NCBI GenBank assembly: GCA_028065725.1 | Contig: JAPTVL010000435.1 | Location: 1 to 64,000, forward strand | Length of the DNA: 64,000 nucleotides | Source: Betaproteobacteria bacterium | GTDB taxonomy: Bacteria > Pseudomonadota > Gammaproteobacteria > Burkholderiales > Rhodocyclaceae | Direction of reading: 5' to 3' | Shown here: in pieces, positions 53,418 to 61,658 of the stretch | How positions within the stretch are numbered: the stretch's first letter is position 1 | Layout of the letters: each line of letters starts with the position of its first letter | Made by a program: the position numbers and the translations under genes | The notes under the pieces: generated by a model | Database searches by the model: none | What the model was told of the DNA's origin: nothing | What the model saw: the letters and a program-made list of their open reading frames with translations, nothing else

Positions 53418-56400
53418 TCACAGCAAGACCCGCTCGATGCCACCGTTGTTGGCGGCGCGCAGGTAGTCCTGCATCCAGTCCGGACCGAGGATGGCCTTGG
53501 CCATCTCGACCACGATGTAGTCGGCCGTGATGTCCGCATCGTTGTCGTAGCGCGATAGACCCTGCAGGCAGGAGGGGCAGGAGGTGAGGATCTTCACCGT
53601 GTCGCCGGCGCCGACTTTCCGCAGTTCCGCCGCACCAGTCTCGATTTCCTGCTGCTTGCGGAAGCGGATCTGGGTCGACACGTCAGGCCGCGACACCGCT
53701 AGCGAGCCGGATTCGCCGCAGCAGCGGTCGCTGAGGTCGACGCGCTGGCCCATCAGGGCGTTGGCCACCTTGATTCCCGAGTGATGCTTCATCGGTGTGT
53801 GGCAGGGCTCGTGGTACATGTACTGGACGCCTTTGATGCCGTCGAGCTTGATGCCCTTTTCGAACAGCCATTCGTGGATGTCCACCAGCCGGCAATCGGG
53901 GAAGATCTTGCCGAATTCGTACTTCAGCAGCTGATCCATGCAGGTGCCGCAGGACACCACCACGGTCTTGATGTCGAGGTAGTTCAGGGTATTGGCGACG
54001 CGGTGGAACAGCACGCGGTTGGCCGTGGTGATGGCCTGGCCCTTGTCCTCGTCGCCGCTGGCGGTCTGCGGATAGCCGCAGCAGAGGTAGCCCGGCGGCA
54101 GCACCGTGGTGGCGCCGGCATGCCAGAGCATGGCTTGGGTGGCCAGCCCGACCTGCGAGAACAGGCGTTCCGAGCCGCAGCCGGGGAAATAGAACACGGC
54201 TTCTGCATCCTCGGCGGACCGCTGCGGATTGCGGATCACCGGGATCAGACTGTCGTCCTCGACGTCGAGCAGGGCGCGCGAGGTGCGGTTCGGCACGTTC
54301 TTCGGCATCGGCTTGTTGAGGAAGTGGATCACCTGCGCCTTGAGCGCGGGGCGGCCCAGCGTCGCCGGCGGGTGTTTCACGCTGTCCTGGATCAGGCCGA
54401 AGGACTTCGCCAGGCGGTGGCCGAGGCGCTGCGCCTTGTAGCCGAGCTGGATCATGCCGGCGCGTACCAGCTTGATGGTCGCCGGGTCGGTGGCGGAGAG
54501 GAAACCCATCGCCGCCGCGGTGCCCGGATTGAACTTCTTCTTGCCCTGGCGGCGCAGGAAGTTGCGCATCGCTACCGAGACGTCGCCGAAATCGATGTCC
54601 ACCGGGCAGGGCGTGACGCACTTGTGGCAGACCGTGCAGTGGTCGGCGACGTCGGAGAATTCGTCGAAATGCTGCAAGGAGATGCCGCGCCGGGTCTGCT
54701 CTTCATAAAGGAAGGCCTCGATCAGCAGCGAAGTGCCGAGGATCTTGTTGCGCGGGCTGTAGAGCAGGTTGGCGCGCGGCACGTGGGTCGAGCAGACCGG
54801 CTTGCACTTGCCGCAGCGCAGGCAGTTCTTGATCGAGTCGGAAATTTTGCCGATGTCCGACTGCTCCATGATCAGCGACTCGACGCCGAGCAGCGCGAAC
54901 GACGGTGTGTAGGCGTTCGCCAGATCGCCGCCGGCCATCAGCTTGCCGCGGTTGAAGCGGCCTTCCGGGTCAATCTGCTGCTTGTAGTCGCGGAAGGGGC
55001 GGATCTCGTCGTCGCTGAGGAACTCCAGCTTGGTGATGCCGATGCCATGCTCGCCGGAGATCACGCCGCCCAGCGACTTGGCCAGTGCCATGATGCGTTC
55101 GACGGCCTGGTAGGCCGTCTGTAGCATGGCGTAGTGGTCGGAATTGACCGGGATGTTGGTATGCACGTTGCCGTCGCCGGCATGCATGTGCAACGCGACG
55201 AAAACGCGGCCGCGCAGCACGTCCTTGTGGACAGCCTCGATCCCGGCCAGCACCGGTCCGAAGGCATTGCCTTCGAACAGACCTTCCAGCGGCGCCTTGA
55301 GCTCGGTCTTCCACGACACGCGCAGGCGGTAATCCTGCAGCTCGCGGAAATGCTGGTCGAGGTTGTCGAGCAGCGCCTGCCAGTTCGCGCGCACCCCGGC
55401 AACCAGTTCCAGCGCCTGCTCGCGCTTGTCGCCCAGCAGCAGTTCCGGGTCGAGGTTGGCGTCGCCCGCGTGCAGCGGCAGTTCGCCCTGCAGGTAGTCA
55501 GTCAGCGCATCGGCCAGCGCGATCTTGTTGACCAGCGAGAGCTCGATGTTGATGCGCTCGATGCCGTCGCAGTAGTCGCCCATGCGCGGCAGGGGAATGA
55601 CGACGTCCTCATTGACCTTGAAGGCGTTGGTGTGTTTCGAGATTGCGGCGGTGCGCGCGCGGTCGAGCCAGAACTTCTTGCGCGTCTCGGGCGAGACGGC
55701 GATGAAGCCCTCGGCGCCGCGCGCATTGGCCATGCGCACCACTTCCGAGGCGGCGGCCATCACCGCCGTGTCGTCAGCGCCGACTATGTCGCCGATCAGC
55801 ACCATCTTCGGCCGGCCATGGCGTTTGGCCTTGGTCGCGTAGCCGACGGCACGCACATAGCGCTCGTCGAGGTGTTCCAGGCCGGCCAGCTGCACGCCGG
55901 CCGCGAGGCCCGCGCCGCCGGGCTTGAAGTAATCGGTGATCTCGACGATGGAGGGCACGGCATCGGTGACGCGGCCGAAGAATTCGAGACAGACCGTGCG
56001 CGTTACCGGCGGCATCTTGTGCAGCACCCAGACCGCCGAGGTGATCAGGCCGTCGGTGCCTTCCTTCTGCACGCCGGGAATGCCGGCGAGGAACTTGTCG
56101 GTGACGTCCTTGCCGAGACCCTCCTTGCGGAACAGCCGGCCCGGTACGTCGAGCCGCTCCTCGCCGAGCTTGTTCTTTCCTGTCGCGTCCCAGCGCACGA
56201 GGCGGAAGCTGACCAGTTCCTGCTCGTGGATCTTGCCGAAATTGTGGTTCAGGCGTTCGACGTCGAGCCAGTTGCCGTCCGGCGTCACCATGCGCCACGA
56301 GGCCAGGTTGTCCAGCGCCGTACCCCACAGCACGGCCTTCTTGCCGCCGGCGTTCATCGCGATGTTGCCGCCGATGCAGGAGGCGTCGGCCGAGGTCGGG

Positions 56401-57188
56401 TCGCAGGCGAAGACCAGGTCGGCCTTTTCAGCGGCTTCCATGACGCGGCGCGTTACAAGGCCGGCGCCGGTGCGCACCGTCGCGTAATCGATGTCGGTGC
56501 CGGGCAGGCGCTTGATTTCGACGGCGCCCAGGTCGATCAGCTTTTCGGTGTTGATCACCACCGACAGCGCGTCGAGCGGCACCGCGCCGCCGGTGTAGCC
56601 GGTGCCGCCGCCGCGCGGGATGATGGTCAGGCCGAGTTCGATGCAGGCGCGCACCAGCGGCGCCATTTCCTCTTCGGTATCCGGCGCCAGCACCACGAAA
56701 GGATATTCGACGCGCCAGTCGGTGGCGTCGGTCACATGCGAGACGCGCGCCAGGCCGTCGAAGCAGATGTTGTCCTTGCGCGTGTGGCGTGCCAGAACCT
56801 TGAGCGCCTTCTTGCGCAGGCTGCGGGTTTCCTCGAACCAATACTCGAAGGACTGCACCGCAGTTTTCGCCGCGCTCAGCAGCAGCGCCACGCGCTCGTT
56901 CCCCTCGCGGCGCTTGTCGATTTCGTGCAGGCGGTGGCGCAAGGCCTCGATCAGCGCTTCGCGCCGTTCGCGATTGGCCAGCAGGTCGTCTTCCAGATAG
57001 GGATTGCGCCGCACCACCCAGATGTCGCCCAGCACTTCGTAGAGCATGCGCGCCGAGCGGCCGGTGACGCGCTCCGCGCGCAACTCCGTCAGCGTCGCCC
57101 AAGCCTCGGCGCCGAGCAGGCGAATGACGATCTCGCGGTCGGAAAACGAGGTGTAGTTGTAGGGAATTTCGCGCAGGCGGGCGGTCAT
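53418..57188 (-). CDS. DUF3683-type FAD and 4Fe-4S oxidoreductase (D-lactate/glycolate dehydrogenase-like)
   Basis: The 1256-residue protein has an N-terminal DUF3683 region (1-130) and a FAD-binding domain (about 165-300, with [19 protein letters not shown]). The FAD-oxidase C-terminal domain covers about 430-770 ([16 protein letters not shown] and [10 protein letters not shown]). Two ferredoxin motifs [11 protein letters not shown] near 797 and [12 protein letters not shown] near 863 come next. The end is a CCG domain with [12 protein letters not shown] and [10 protein letters not shown]. It probably oxidises a 2-hydroxy acid and passes electrons to quinone. Two dispersed 20-mers lie inside it. 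Substrate unknown. Confidence 0.9.
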   Translation of the reverse strand: MTARLREIPYNYTSFSDREIVIRLLGAEAWATLTELRAERVTGRSARMLYEVLGDIWVVRRNPYLEDDLLANRERREALIEALRHRLHEIDKRREGNERVALLLSAAKTAVQSFEYWFEETRSLRKKALKVLARHTRKDNICFDGLARVSHVTDATDWRVEYPFVVLAPDTEEEMAPLVRACIELGLTIIPRGGGTGYTGGAVPLDALSVVINTEKLIDLGAVEIKRLPGTDIDYATVRTGAGLVTRRVMEAAEKADLVFACDPTSADASCIGGNIAMNAGGKKAVLWGTALDNLASWRMVTPDGNWLDVERLNHNFGKIHEQELVSFRLVRWDATGKNKLGEERLDVPGRLFRKEGLGKDVTDKFLAGIPGVQKEGTDGLITSAVWVLHKMPPVTRTVCLEFFGRVTDAVPSIVEITDYFKPGGAGLAAGVQLAGLEHLDERYVRAVGYATKAKRHGRPKMVLIGDIVGADDTAVMAAASEVVRMANARGAEGFIAVSPETRKKFWLDRARTAAISKHTNAFKVNEDVVIPLPRMGDYCDGIERINIELSLVNKIALADALTDYLQGELPLHAGDANLDPELLLGDKREQALELVAGVRANWQALLDNLDQHFRELQDYRLRVSWKTELKAPLEGLFEGNAFGPVLAGIEAVHKDVLRGRVFVALHMHAGDGNVHTNIPVNSDHYAMLQTAYQAVERIMALAKSLGGVISGEHGIGITKLEFLSDDEIRPFRDYKQQIDPEGRFNRGKLMAGGDLANAYTPSFALLGVESLIMEQSDIGKISDSIKNCLRCGKCKPVCSTHVPRANLLYSPRNKILGTSLLIEAFLYEEQTRRGISLQHFDEFSDVADHCTVCHKCVTPCPVDIDFGDVSVAMRNFLRRQGKKKFNPGTAAAMGFLSATDPATIKLVRAGMIQLGYKAQRLGHRLAKSFGLIQDSVKHPPATLGRPALKAQVIHFLNKPMPKNVPNRTSRALLDVEDDSLIPVIRNPQRSAEDAEAVFYFPGCGSERLFSQVGLATQAMLWHAGATTVLPPGYLCCGYPQTASGDEDKGQAITTANRVLFHRVANTLNYLDIKTVVVSCGTCMDQLLKYEFGKIFPDCRLVDIHEWLFEKGIKLDGIKGVQYMYHEPCHTPMKHHSGIKVANALMGQRVDLSDRCCGESGSLAVSRPDVSTQIRFRKQQEIETGAAELRKVGAGDTVKILTSCPSCLQGLSRYDNDADITADYIVVEMAKAILGPDWMQDYLRAANNGGIERVLL
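53597..53616 (-). repeat. Dispersed 20-mer, copy inside the FAD oxidase gene
   Basis: Reads AGTCGGCGCCGGCGACACGG on the minus strand, one change from the consensus. It encodes VGAGDT near the C-terminus, the same peptide as the copy in the OprM-type gene. Confidence 0.6.
55766..55785 (-). repeat. Dispersed 20-mer, second copy in the FAD oxidase gene
   Basis: Reads AGTCGGCGCTGACGACACGG on the minus strand, one change from the consensus, and encodes VGADDT. Confidence 0.55.
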
Positions 57189-57253
57189 GCCGTGTTTCGG
57201 TGGAACAAAGGGGCTCTATTGTAGGCGATGGGCTGCAACAGAGGCCCTGCGCG

Positions 57254-57273
57254 GCGTATGGTCAGCGCCGACT
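57254..57273 (-). repeat. Dispersed 20-mer, degenerate intergenic copy
   Basis: Reads AGTCGGCGCTGACCATACGC on the minus strand with three mismatches. It lies just upstream of the FAD oxidase gene, preceded by AA on its own strand. Confidence 0.5.
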
Positions 57274-57352
57274 TTGATGCGCTACCATTCCCGCGCTTGA
57301 GCTAATGGGGGTCAGATTGAATTCAGTTTCGGGGCAACTGGTTTCCCCAAAA

Positions 57353-57372
57353 AGTCGGTGTTGGTGCGATGG
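57353..57372 (+). repeat. Dispersed 20-mer, degenerate intergenic copy
   Basis: Reads AGTCGGTGTTGGTGCGATGG with four mismatches, all but one C-to-T or G-to-A type. It directly abuts the 3' end of the ParE-like gene. Confidence 0.55.
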
Positions 57373-57375
57373 CGG

Positions 57376-57675
57376 TCAGGGTCGTTGCAATCGCTCCGTG
57401 ATCGACGCAGGATTCTGGCGGCAGTCGAGCACGGCGACGACGGTGGCGATGTCGTCTCTCAGGTCGTAGTAAATCGCGAACGGAAACCGCTTGGCGAGGG
57501 TGCGATGCAGTTTGCCGTCCGGCTTGGGATGGATACCGGCAAACAGCACCAGCGCATCGATGTCGGCGAACAGGCTGTCGAGAAAATACTCGCCGACGCC
57601 GGCCTGTTGCTCTTCGTAAAACGCATAGCCTTCGAGCAGGTCGGTTTCCGCCGAGCGGGCTATCCTGACTTGCAT
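57376..57675 (-). CDS. ParE/RelE-family toxin
   Basis: The protein of 99 residues has the ParE-like fold pattern VRIARSAETDLLEGYAFYEE at the start, and FAIYYDLRDDIATVVAVLD with RQNP near the end. ParE toxins block gyrase and RelE toxins cleave mRNA on the ribosome; sequence alone does not decide between them. Its ATG overlaps the stop of the antitoxin gene by one base, as in TA operons. It is flanked on both sides by dispersed 20-mers. Confidence 0.82.
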   Translation of the reverse strand: MQVRIARSAETDLLEGYAFYEEQQAGVGEYFLDSLFADIDALVLFAGIHPKPDGKLHRTLAKRFPFAIYYDLRDDIATVVAVLDCRQNPASITERLQRP

Positions 57676-57899
57676 CAGTGCGACTTGATCTGGGCGCGAA
57701 TGCGTTCCTTGGCTTCGTTCCAGGGCGCTACCGATTCCTCACCGCTGGCGAGGCGGCGCAGGCGCTGCTCAAGCAGCTCGCCATGCCACGCGGGCAACTC
57801 CATGTTTCCGCCGGATTGCAGGCACAGCGAGTCCCAGAGCGTTTCCATCAGCTTCAGCTTCTCGGCAACCGGCATGGCAACGATGTCGACGGTGGTCAT
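57675..57899 (-). CDS. Antitoxin of a ParE-type pair (addiction module component family)
   Basis: The 74-residue protein matches the unstable antitoxin family found with ParE/RelE toxins: EKLKLMETLWDSLC near the front and PAWHGELLEQRLRRLASGEE, then PWNEAKERIRAQI. It should neutralise the adjacent toxin and repress the operon. GAGGAG eight bases before the start supports translation from 57899. The toxin gene follows with a one-base overlap. Confidence 0.82.
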   Translation of the reverse strand: MTTVDIVAMPVAEKLKLMETLWDSLCLQSGGNMELPAWHGELLEQRLRRLASGEESVAPWNEAKERIRAQIKSH

Positions 57900-57944
57900 C
57901 GGGGAACTCCTCTCATGGCGCTGGATGGAGCAGATGCTATCAAA

Positions 57945-57964
57945 AGTCGGCGCTGGCGACACGG
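57945..57964 (+). repeat. Dispersed 20-mer, intergenic copy
   Basis: Reads AGTCGGCGCTGGCGACACGG, perfect to the consensus and preceded by AAA. It lies upstream of both the antitoxin gene and lemA. Confidence 0.8.
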
Positions 57965-58043
57965 CAAGGGCATTCCGCCCCTTGCAATCGCGGGCCTTCG
58001 CCGCCATATTGCGAAGTGTCATTCCTCCCGATTGGAGAACACC

Positions 58044-58706
58044 ATGCGTATGCGTCTGCTTGCCGTCCTCGCCCTCGCGGCTTCCCTGCTGTCCGGTTGC
58101 GGCTACAACCAGATCCAGATCAACGACGAAGCGGTGACTGCCGCGTGGTCGGAAGTGCTGAACCAGTACAAGCGCCGCGCCGACCTGATTCCCAATCTGG
58201 TGTCGGTGGTGCAGGGCTATGCCAGCCACGAGAAGGACGTGCTGACGCGGGTCACCGAGGCGCGCGCCAATGTCGCGGGCCTGAAGGCCACGCCGGAACT
58301 GATCAACGATCCGGCCGCCTTCGCCAAGTTCCAGAAGGCCCAGGGCGAGCTGGGCGGCGCGCTGGCGCGCTTGCTCGTGGTGGCGGAAAACTATCCGCAG
58401 CTCAAGGCCGACACCAATTTCCGCGACCTGCAGGCGCAGGTGGAAGGCACCGAGAACCGCATTACGGTCGCCCGCAACCGCTACATCAAGAACGTGCAGG
58501 AGTACAACGTTTCGGTACGCACCTTTCCCAACAACCTGACCGCGATGGTCATGAGCTGGAAGCCGAAGGCCAATTTCACGGTCGAGGACGAAAAGGCCAT
58601 CTCGACGCCGCCGGCGATCAAGTTCGACTCGTCGGCGGCGCCTGCCGCACCTGCTCCGGCGCCTGCTGCCGCTCCCGCTTCGCCGACGTCCGCCGGTTAT
58701 CAGTAA
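58044..58706 (+). CDS. lemA: LemA family lipoprotein
   Basis: The 220-residue protein has a lipoprotein signal (LSGCG, cysteine near 19) and the LemA core NDEAVTAAWSEVLNQYKRRADLIPNLV, VEGTENRITVARNRYIKNV and YNVSVRTFPNNL (parts). The C-terminal tail is alanine and proline-rich. LemA proteins are four-helix envelope proteins of unclear role, often next to TPM-domain genes as here. The second gene starts at the stop (58707), so this is an operon of three. Confidence 0.9.
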   Translation: MRMRLLAVLALAASLLSGCGYNQIQINDEAVTAAWSEVLNQYKRRADLIPNLVSVVQGYASHEKDVLTRVTEARANVAGLKATPELINDPAAFAKFQKAQGELGGALARLLVVAENYPQLKADTNFRDLQAQVEGTENRITVARNRYIKNVQEYNVSVRTFPNNLTAMVMSWKPKANFTVEDEKAISTPPAIKFDSSAAPAAPAPAPAAAPASPTSAGYQ

Positions 58707-59579
58707 GTGCGTCGTATCTGGTCCGCCTGGCTGGCGCTGGTCTGGCTGGCCTTGCTGCCGGCTACGGCCGGCGCGGCGGACCTCGTGCCGCTGCCGGCGC
58801 TCAGCGCACGCGTCACCGACCTGACCGGCACGCTTGACGCCACCCAGCGCGGCCGGCTTGAAGCGCAGCTCGCGGCCATCGACCGCAGCGGCCGGGCGCA
58901 GATTGCCATCCTGCTGCTGCCGACCACGCAGCCCGAGACCATCGAGCAATTCGGCATCCGCCTGGCCGAAGCCTGGAAGGTCGGGCGCAAGGGCGCCGAC
59001 AACGGCGTCATAGTCATCGTCGCCAAGGACGATCGCAAGATGCGCATCGAAGTCGGCTACGGATTGGAAGGTTCGATCCCCGACGCCATCGCCAGGCGCA
59101 TCGTCGCCGAGCGCATGGCGCCGCTGTTTAAGCAGGGCGATTTTTTCGGCGGACTGCGCGCCGCGGTCGAGGACCTCGATCAGGCCACCGGCGGATCTGC
59201 GGCGGGCGCCGCGCCGGCCGTCGGGCAGCCGTCAGGCGTGCCTGCCGCGGCGCAGGACGGCGGCGGCGAACATCCCGACTGGTTCCAGTGGCTGTTCATG
59301 CTGATGGTCGGTGCCGGGGTGCTGCGCCTGCTGTTTGGCCTGTTCGGTTCGCTGGCGGCGGCGGCCATCGGCGGCTGGCTCGGTTTCATGGTGTTCGGCT
59401 CGCTGGCCCTGGCGCTGGGCGCGGCCGTAGTGATATTCCTGCTCTCCTTCGTCAATCTGTTTTCCGGCGGGCGCGGCGGCGGCGGCGGGTTTTCCAGCGG
59501 CGGTGGTTTCTCCGACGGCGGCGGATTTTCGGGGGGCGGCGGCAGCTTCGGCGGCGGCGGCGCCTCGGGGAACTGGTGA
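58707..59579 (+). CDS. TPM domain protein (YgcG type)
   Basis: The 290-residue protein has a signal peptide (WLALLPATAGAADL), a TPM domain at 30-165 (ARVTDLTGTLDATQRGRLEA, IEQFGIRLAEAWKVGRKGADN and RIEVGYGLEGSIPDAIARRI), one or two membrane segments at about 195-250 and a glycine-serine-rich tail. TPM domains face the periplasm and have been linked to photosystem repair in plants. Here the role is unknown. The start is GTG at 58707, immediately after the lemA stop. Confidence 0.85.
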   Translation: MRRIWSAWLALVWLALLPATAGAADLVPLPALSARVTDLTGTLDATQRGRLEAQLAAIDRSGRAQIAILLLPTTQPETIEQFGIRLAEAWKVGRKGADNGVIVIVAKDDRKMRIEVGYGLEGSIPDAIARRIVAERMAPLFKQGDFFGGLRAAVEDLDQATGGSAAGAAPAVGQPSGVPAAAQDGGGEHPDWFQWLFMLMVGAGVLRLLFGLFGSLAAAAIGGWLGFMVFGSLALALGAAVVIFLLSFVNLFSGGRGGGGGFSSGGGFSDGGGFSGGGGSFGGGGASGNW

Positions 59580-59580
59580 T

Positions 59581-60078
59581 ATGAAGCTCTCGCGTTTGTT
59601 CAGGCATCTGTTGCTGCCGGACTGGTGGGTGCAGCGTGCGTTCTCGCGCGCCGACCTCGCGGCGATCGGAGACGCCGTCGCGGCCGGCGAGACATCGCAT
59701 CGCGGCGAATTGCGCTTCGTCGTCGAAGGTCCGCTGCCGCTGTCGGCGCTATGGCGCGGCATGTCGGCACGGGCGCGCGCCGTGGAAGTGTTCGCGGCGC
59801 AGCGCGTGTGGGACACGGCGGAAAACTCCGGCATCCTGATCTATGTGCAACTGGTCGACCACAAAGTCGAAATCCTGGCCGATCGAGGCATCGCCGCGCG
59901 CGTGTCGCAGGCCGAATGGGAGGCGATCTGCCGCGCCATGGAGGCGAGTTTCCGCCGCGGCGAATGGCGGCAGGGCGCGCTGCAGGCCGTGACGCGCGCC
60001 GGGGAACTGCTGGTGCGGCACTTCCCCGCAGGCGAGGTCAATCTCAACGAGCTGCCGGATCAGCCCGTAGTGCTCTAG
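59581..60078 (+). CDS. TPM domain protein, short form
   Basis: The 165-residue protein has a TPM domain without a signal peptide or glycine tail. Family runs are SRADLAAIGDAVAAGETSHRG, RVWDTAENSGILIYVQLVDH and VEILADRGIAARVSQAEWE. It follows the first TPM gene by one base and so belongs to the lemA operon. LemA with two TPM proteins is a recurrent trio in proteobacteria. The role is unknown; the absence of a signal suggests it works from the cytoplasmic side or is exported by other means. Confidence 0.82.
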   Translation: MKLSRLFRHLLLPDWWVQRAFSRADLAAIGDAVAAGETSHRGELRFVVEGPLPLSALWRGMSARARAVEVFAAQRVWDTAENSGILIYVQLVDHKVEILADRGIAARVSQAEWEAICRAMEASFRRGEWRQGALQAVTRAGELLVRHFPAGEVNLNELPDQPVVL

Positions 60079-60125
60079 GCGGTTCCGTCGCCAGCGGCGG
60101 TGCAGCCCTCGGCTAGACTCCGCGC

Positions 60126-61499
60126 ATGACCGCCCACCGCTCCCTGCCGCGCGAACTGCTGCACCTGGCCTGGCCGGTGCTGATCGCCCAGGCCGCGGTG
60201 ATGGCCAATGGCGTGATCGACACGCTGATGGCCGGCCGTCTCTCGCCGACCGACCTGGCGGCGGTGGGCATCGGCGCCAGCATCTATGCCACGGTATTCG
60301 TCACCGCCATGGGCGTGCTGCTGGCGCTGACTCCCGTAGTCTCCCATCACTACGGCGCCGGGCGCTACGCCGAGATCGGCGCCGACGTGCGGCAATGCGC
60401 CTGGCTGGCGCTCGCCTTGTCGCTGCTGGCCTTTGCCGTGCTCAAGCATCCTGACCCGCTGCTGGCCTTTTCGCGCCTGACACCCGAAGTCGAACTCAAG
60501 GTGCGCGCCTATCTCGACGGCGTGGCCTGGGCGGTGCCGGGCGCGTTGTTCTTCCGCGTCTTCTTCGGCTTCACCGCCGGCATCGGCCGGACGCAGCCGA
60601 TCATGGCCTTCAACCTGCTCGGCCTGCTGCTGAAAGTGCCCCTCAACTGGGTCTTCATCCACGGCCACTTCAGCCTGCCGGCCATGGGCGGCGCCGGCTG
60701 CGGCTGGTCCACCGCGGTCATCATGTGGATCGTCGCCACGGCGGCCTGGCTCTGGTGCCGGCGCGATGCCGACTACGCGCCCTACGCCGTCTTCGCCCGC
60801 TTCGATCCGCCGCGCCCGGCCGCGCTGCGCGAACTGCTGGTGCTGGGCCTGCCGATGGGCGCCACCTTCATGGTCGATGTCACCGCCTTCACCTTCATGG
60901 CGCTGTTCATCGCGCGGCTCGGGCCGGAGATTTCGGCCGCGCACCAGATCGCCGCCAACGTCGCGGTGTTCGTCTTCATGCTGCCGCTGGCCCTGGGCAG
61001 CGCCACCGGCGTGCTGGTCGGCCAGGCCTTGGGCGCCGGCAACAGTCGGCGTGCGCGCCACGCCGGCCTGCTCGGGCTGGCCATCGCCTGCGGCGTCGCG
61101 GCACTGACCGGCGCCGTGATCTGGCTGGCCACCGGCGCGCTGGCACGCGCCTACACGCCCGATCCGCAAGTGGCCGCCGCCGCCGCGACGCTGCTCGCCA
61201 TCGTCGCCCTGTATCACCTCGTCGACGCCGTGCAGGCGGTCATGGCCCAGGTGCTGCGCGGCTACAAGCGCGCCACGGCGCCGATGCTGATCTATGCGAT
61301 CTCGCTGTGGGGCGTCGGGCTGGGCGGCGGCTACCTGCTGGGCCTGACCGACACCTTTGGCGCGGCGCGAGGTGCGGCAGGCTTCTGGTGGGCGGCGGTG
61401 GCGAGCCTGGCGCTTGCGGGGGCGGGGGTGCTGGGCTACTTCCTGAGGATTTCGCGTCATGAAGACAGGCGCCATCCACCCTGCGATACGTCTTCATGA
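60126..61499 (+). CDS. MATE family efflux transporter
   Basis: The 457-residue protein has 12 predicted membrane helices in two similar halves. It starts with the family pattern LPRELLHLAWPVLIAQAAVM and includes NGVIDTLMAGRLSPTDLAAVG and MGVLLALTPVVSHHYGAGRY. It resembles NorM-type pumps that export cationic drugs in exchange for Na+ or H+. The last residues come from an inverted repeat that covers the stop codon (61454-61502), so the C-terminus may have been changed. No regulator is nearby. Confidence 0.9.
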   Translation: MTAHRSLPRELLHLAWPVLIAQAAVMANGVIDTLMAGRLSPTDLAAVGIGASIYATVFVTAMGVLLALTPVVSHHYGAGRYAEIGADVRQCAWLALALSLLAFAVLKHPDPLLAFSRLTPEVELKVRAYLDGVAWAVPGALFFRVFFGFTAGIGRTQPIMAFNLLGLLLKVPLNWVFIHGHFSLPAMGGAGCGWSTAVIMWIVATAAWLWCRRDADYAPYAVFARFDPPRPAALRELLVLGLPMGATFMVDVTAFTFMALFIARLGPEISAAHQIAANVAVFVFMLPLALGSATGVLVGQALGAGNSRRARHAGLLGLAIACGVAALTGAVIWLATGALARAYTPDPQVAAAAATLLAIVALYHLVDAVQAVMAQVLRGYKRATAPMLIYAISLWGVGLGGGYLLGLTDTFGAARGAAGFWWAAVASLALAGAGVLGYFLRISRHEDRRHPPCDTSS

Positions 61500-61502
61500 C
61501 GC
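61454..61502. repeat. 13-bp perfect inverted repeat over the MATE stop codon
   Basis: GCGTCATGAAGAC (61454-61466) and its exact complement GTCTTCATGACGC (61490-61502) are separated by 23 bases. The right arm contains the TGA stop of the MATE gene. No T run follows, so it is not a normal terminator. It lies at the junction with the region carrying cas3. Confidence 0.8.
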
Positions 61503-61577
61503 CTCGCTATTGGTAGCGACTTCGGCGCATACTCCATCCGCATTGATGCAAATCATCGCGGGCGCCATGGCAAATCG

Positions 61578-61597
61578 CCGTCCCGCCAGCGCCGACT
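61578..61597 (-). repeat. Dispersed 20-mer, intergenic copy
   Basis: Reads AGTCGGCGCTGGCGGGACGG on the minus strand, perfect to the consensus and flanked by AA and CG. It lies between the MATE gene and cas3. Confidence 0.8.
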
Positions 61598-61658
61598 TTC
61601 GGTGAAAAATGTTTGGCAGGCTCGTCTGGTGAGCCTTGCGATAGTCAAGATAGGGAGC

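Noticed and set aside
57301..57350. Insertion-sequence end or REP element
   Set aside because: GGGGTCAG-like text is suggestive, but no second end or transposase gene is present.
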